A DNA stretch of 5,815 nucleotides from an uncultured Eubacteriales bacterium (lineage in GTDB: Bacteria; Bacillota; Clostridia; Oscillospirales; CAG-382): NCBI GenBank assembly GCA_934502885.1, contig CAKSUT010000034.1:1-5815 (forward strand). Reading direction: 5' to 3'. The position numbers and the translations under genes were made by a program. Shown here one piece after another: positions 5,606 to 5,815 of this stretch. The stretch's first letter is position 1; each line of letters begins with the position of its first letter. The notes under the pieces are model-generated. The model had not been told where the DNA came from. It made no database searches and worked only from the letters and a program-made list of their open reading frames with translations.

Positions 5606-5620
5606 AGCTTTTCAACGTCA

Positions 5621-5669
5621 ATTATGCATTATGCATTATGCATTATGAATTATGAATTATGAATTCTGC
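5621..5669 (+). repeat. Heptad tandem repeat ATTATGC x3, ATTATGA x3
   Basis: Six perfect-length 7-bp units run without interruption: three ATTATGC (5621-5641), three ATTATGA (5642-5662), and a decayed seventh, ATTCTGC (5663-5669). The block change from C to A at the last base of the unit suggests two rounds of slippage expansion. Such tracts are known to vary in copy number between strains. Confidence 0.9.
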
Positions 5670-5703
5670 CTTTCTTTTCCGTCAACGGCACAACCTCAAC
5701 TCC

Positions 5704-5746
5704 GCACCATTTAAATATTGAAGAAAAACGACTTTAGGAGTTTTTC
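5704..5746 (+). repeat. 28-bp direct repeat, copy 2, with attached hairpin
   Basis: Positions 5704-5731 are the second copy of the 28-bp repeat. GAAAAAC (5723-5729) pairs with GTTTTTC (5740-5746) around a 10-nt loop. The hairpin sits at the same place in the repeat as in copy 1, with a changed loop. Confidence 0.65.
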
Positions 5747-5784
5747 CTCCACAATTCTCAATTTTCCACTCTCAATTCTCAATT

Positions 5785-5812
5785 GTAGAAAAACGCGTCA
5801 GCGTTTTTCTAC
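5785..5812. repeat. Perfect 12-bp hairpin with GTCA loop at the window edge
   Basis: GTAGAAAAACGC (5785-5796) pairs perfectly with GCGTTTTTCTAC (5801-5812). Its five-T run lies inside the stem, so terminator function for either strand is uncertain. It may belong to a gene beyond the right edge. Confidence 0.7.
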
Positions 5813-5815
5813 CGC

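Larger units (their letters stand above)
5354..5815. other. Right gene-free flank made of hairpins and short repeats
   Basis: I find no credible gene in this stretch. Short open frames cross the hairpins and the heptad repeat and have no sensible ribosome site or protein character. The region is a chain of hairpins (5374-5419, 5483-5506, 5597-5613, 5723-5746, 5785-5812), a 28-bp direct repeat and an A/T-rich heptad tract. The piece at 5752-5784 repeats the pattern CTCAATT several times. Confidence 0.7.

Noticed and set aside
5387..5662. Short plus-strand open frames in the right flank
   Set aside because: They are made of hairpin and heptad-repeat sequence, with a repetitive tail of the type MHYALCIMNYEL.

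Overview
The window holds a compact three-gene sugar-metabolism module set between two gene-free, hairpin-rich flanks. I infer an uncultivated Bacillota, probably a gut Clostridia of the Oscillospiraceae/Christensenellales type. The reasons are medium G+C with free use of ATA and AGA/AGG codons, strong GGAGG-type ribosome sites, and an intergenic heptad tract (ATTATGC/ATTATGA) of a kind I associate with gut Clostridia. This placement rests on recall and is not proven.

Layout: 1-603 has no convincing gene. It carries several hairpins, a dispersed 22-bp repeat, a rho-independent terminator on the minus strand (299-341) and a G-quadruplex-forming 10-bp tandem repeat (551-583). A minus-strand AraC-family regulator occupies 604-1452. 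The divergent intergenic region 1453-1566 contains two opposed sigma-70-type promoters lying on exactly the same DNA, inside a 15+15 bp imperfect palindrome. An 11-bp direct repeat with 21-bp period sits beside them as a candidate AraC-type operator. On the plus strand follow an L-fucose/L-arabinose isomerase-family protein (1567-3012) and, 77 nt later, a 717-residue protein of unknown function (3090-5243). A terminator (5290-5332) closes the operon. The right flank, 5354-5815, again has no gene but many hairpins and short repeats.

How the parts may work together (inference): the regulator senses a sugar or derivative through its N-terminal cupin. It binds the direct repeat and tips the shared promoter away from its own transcription and toward the isomerase operon. 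The unknown protein looks like a cytoplasmic TIM-barrel protein followed by a glutamine-amidotransferase-like domain and a beta-rich tail, an arrangement recalling GH42-type glycosidases. It could release or modify the sugar that the isomerase then handles. No transporter, kinase or aldolase is present, so the substrate cannot be named.

The whole module is bounded by two nearly identical ~90-bp copies of the same terminator unit in inverted orientation (277-366 and 5265-5353), each placed to stop transcription leaving the module. I found no transposase, integrase, CRISPR array, tRNA or rRNA.
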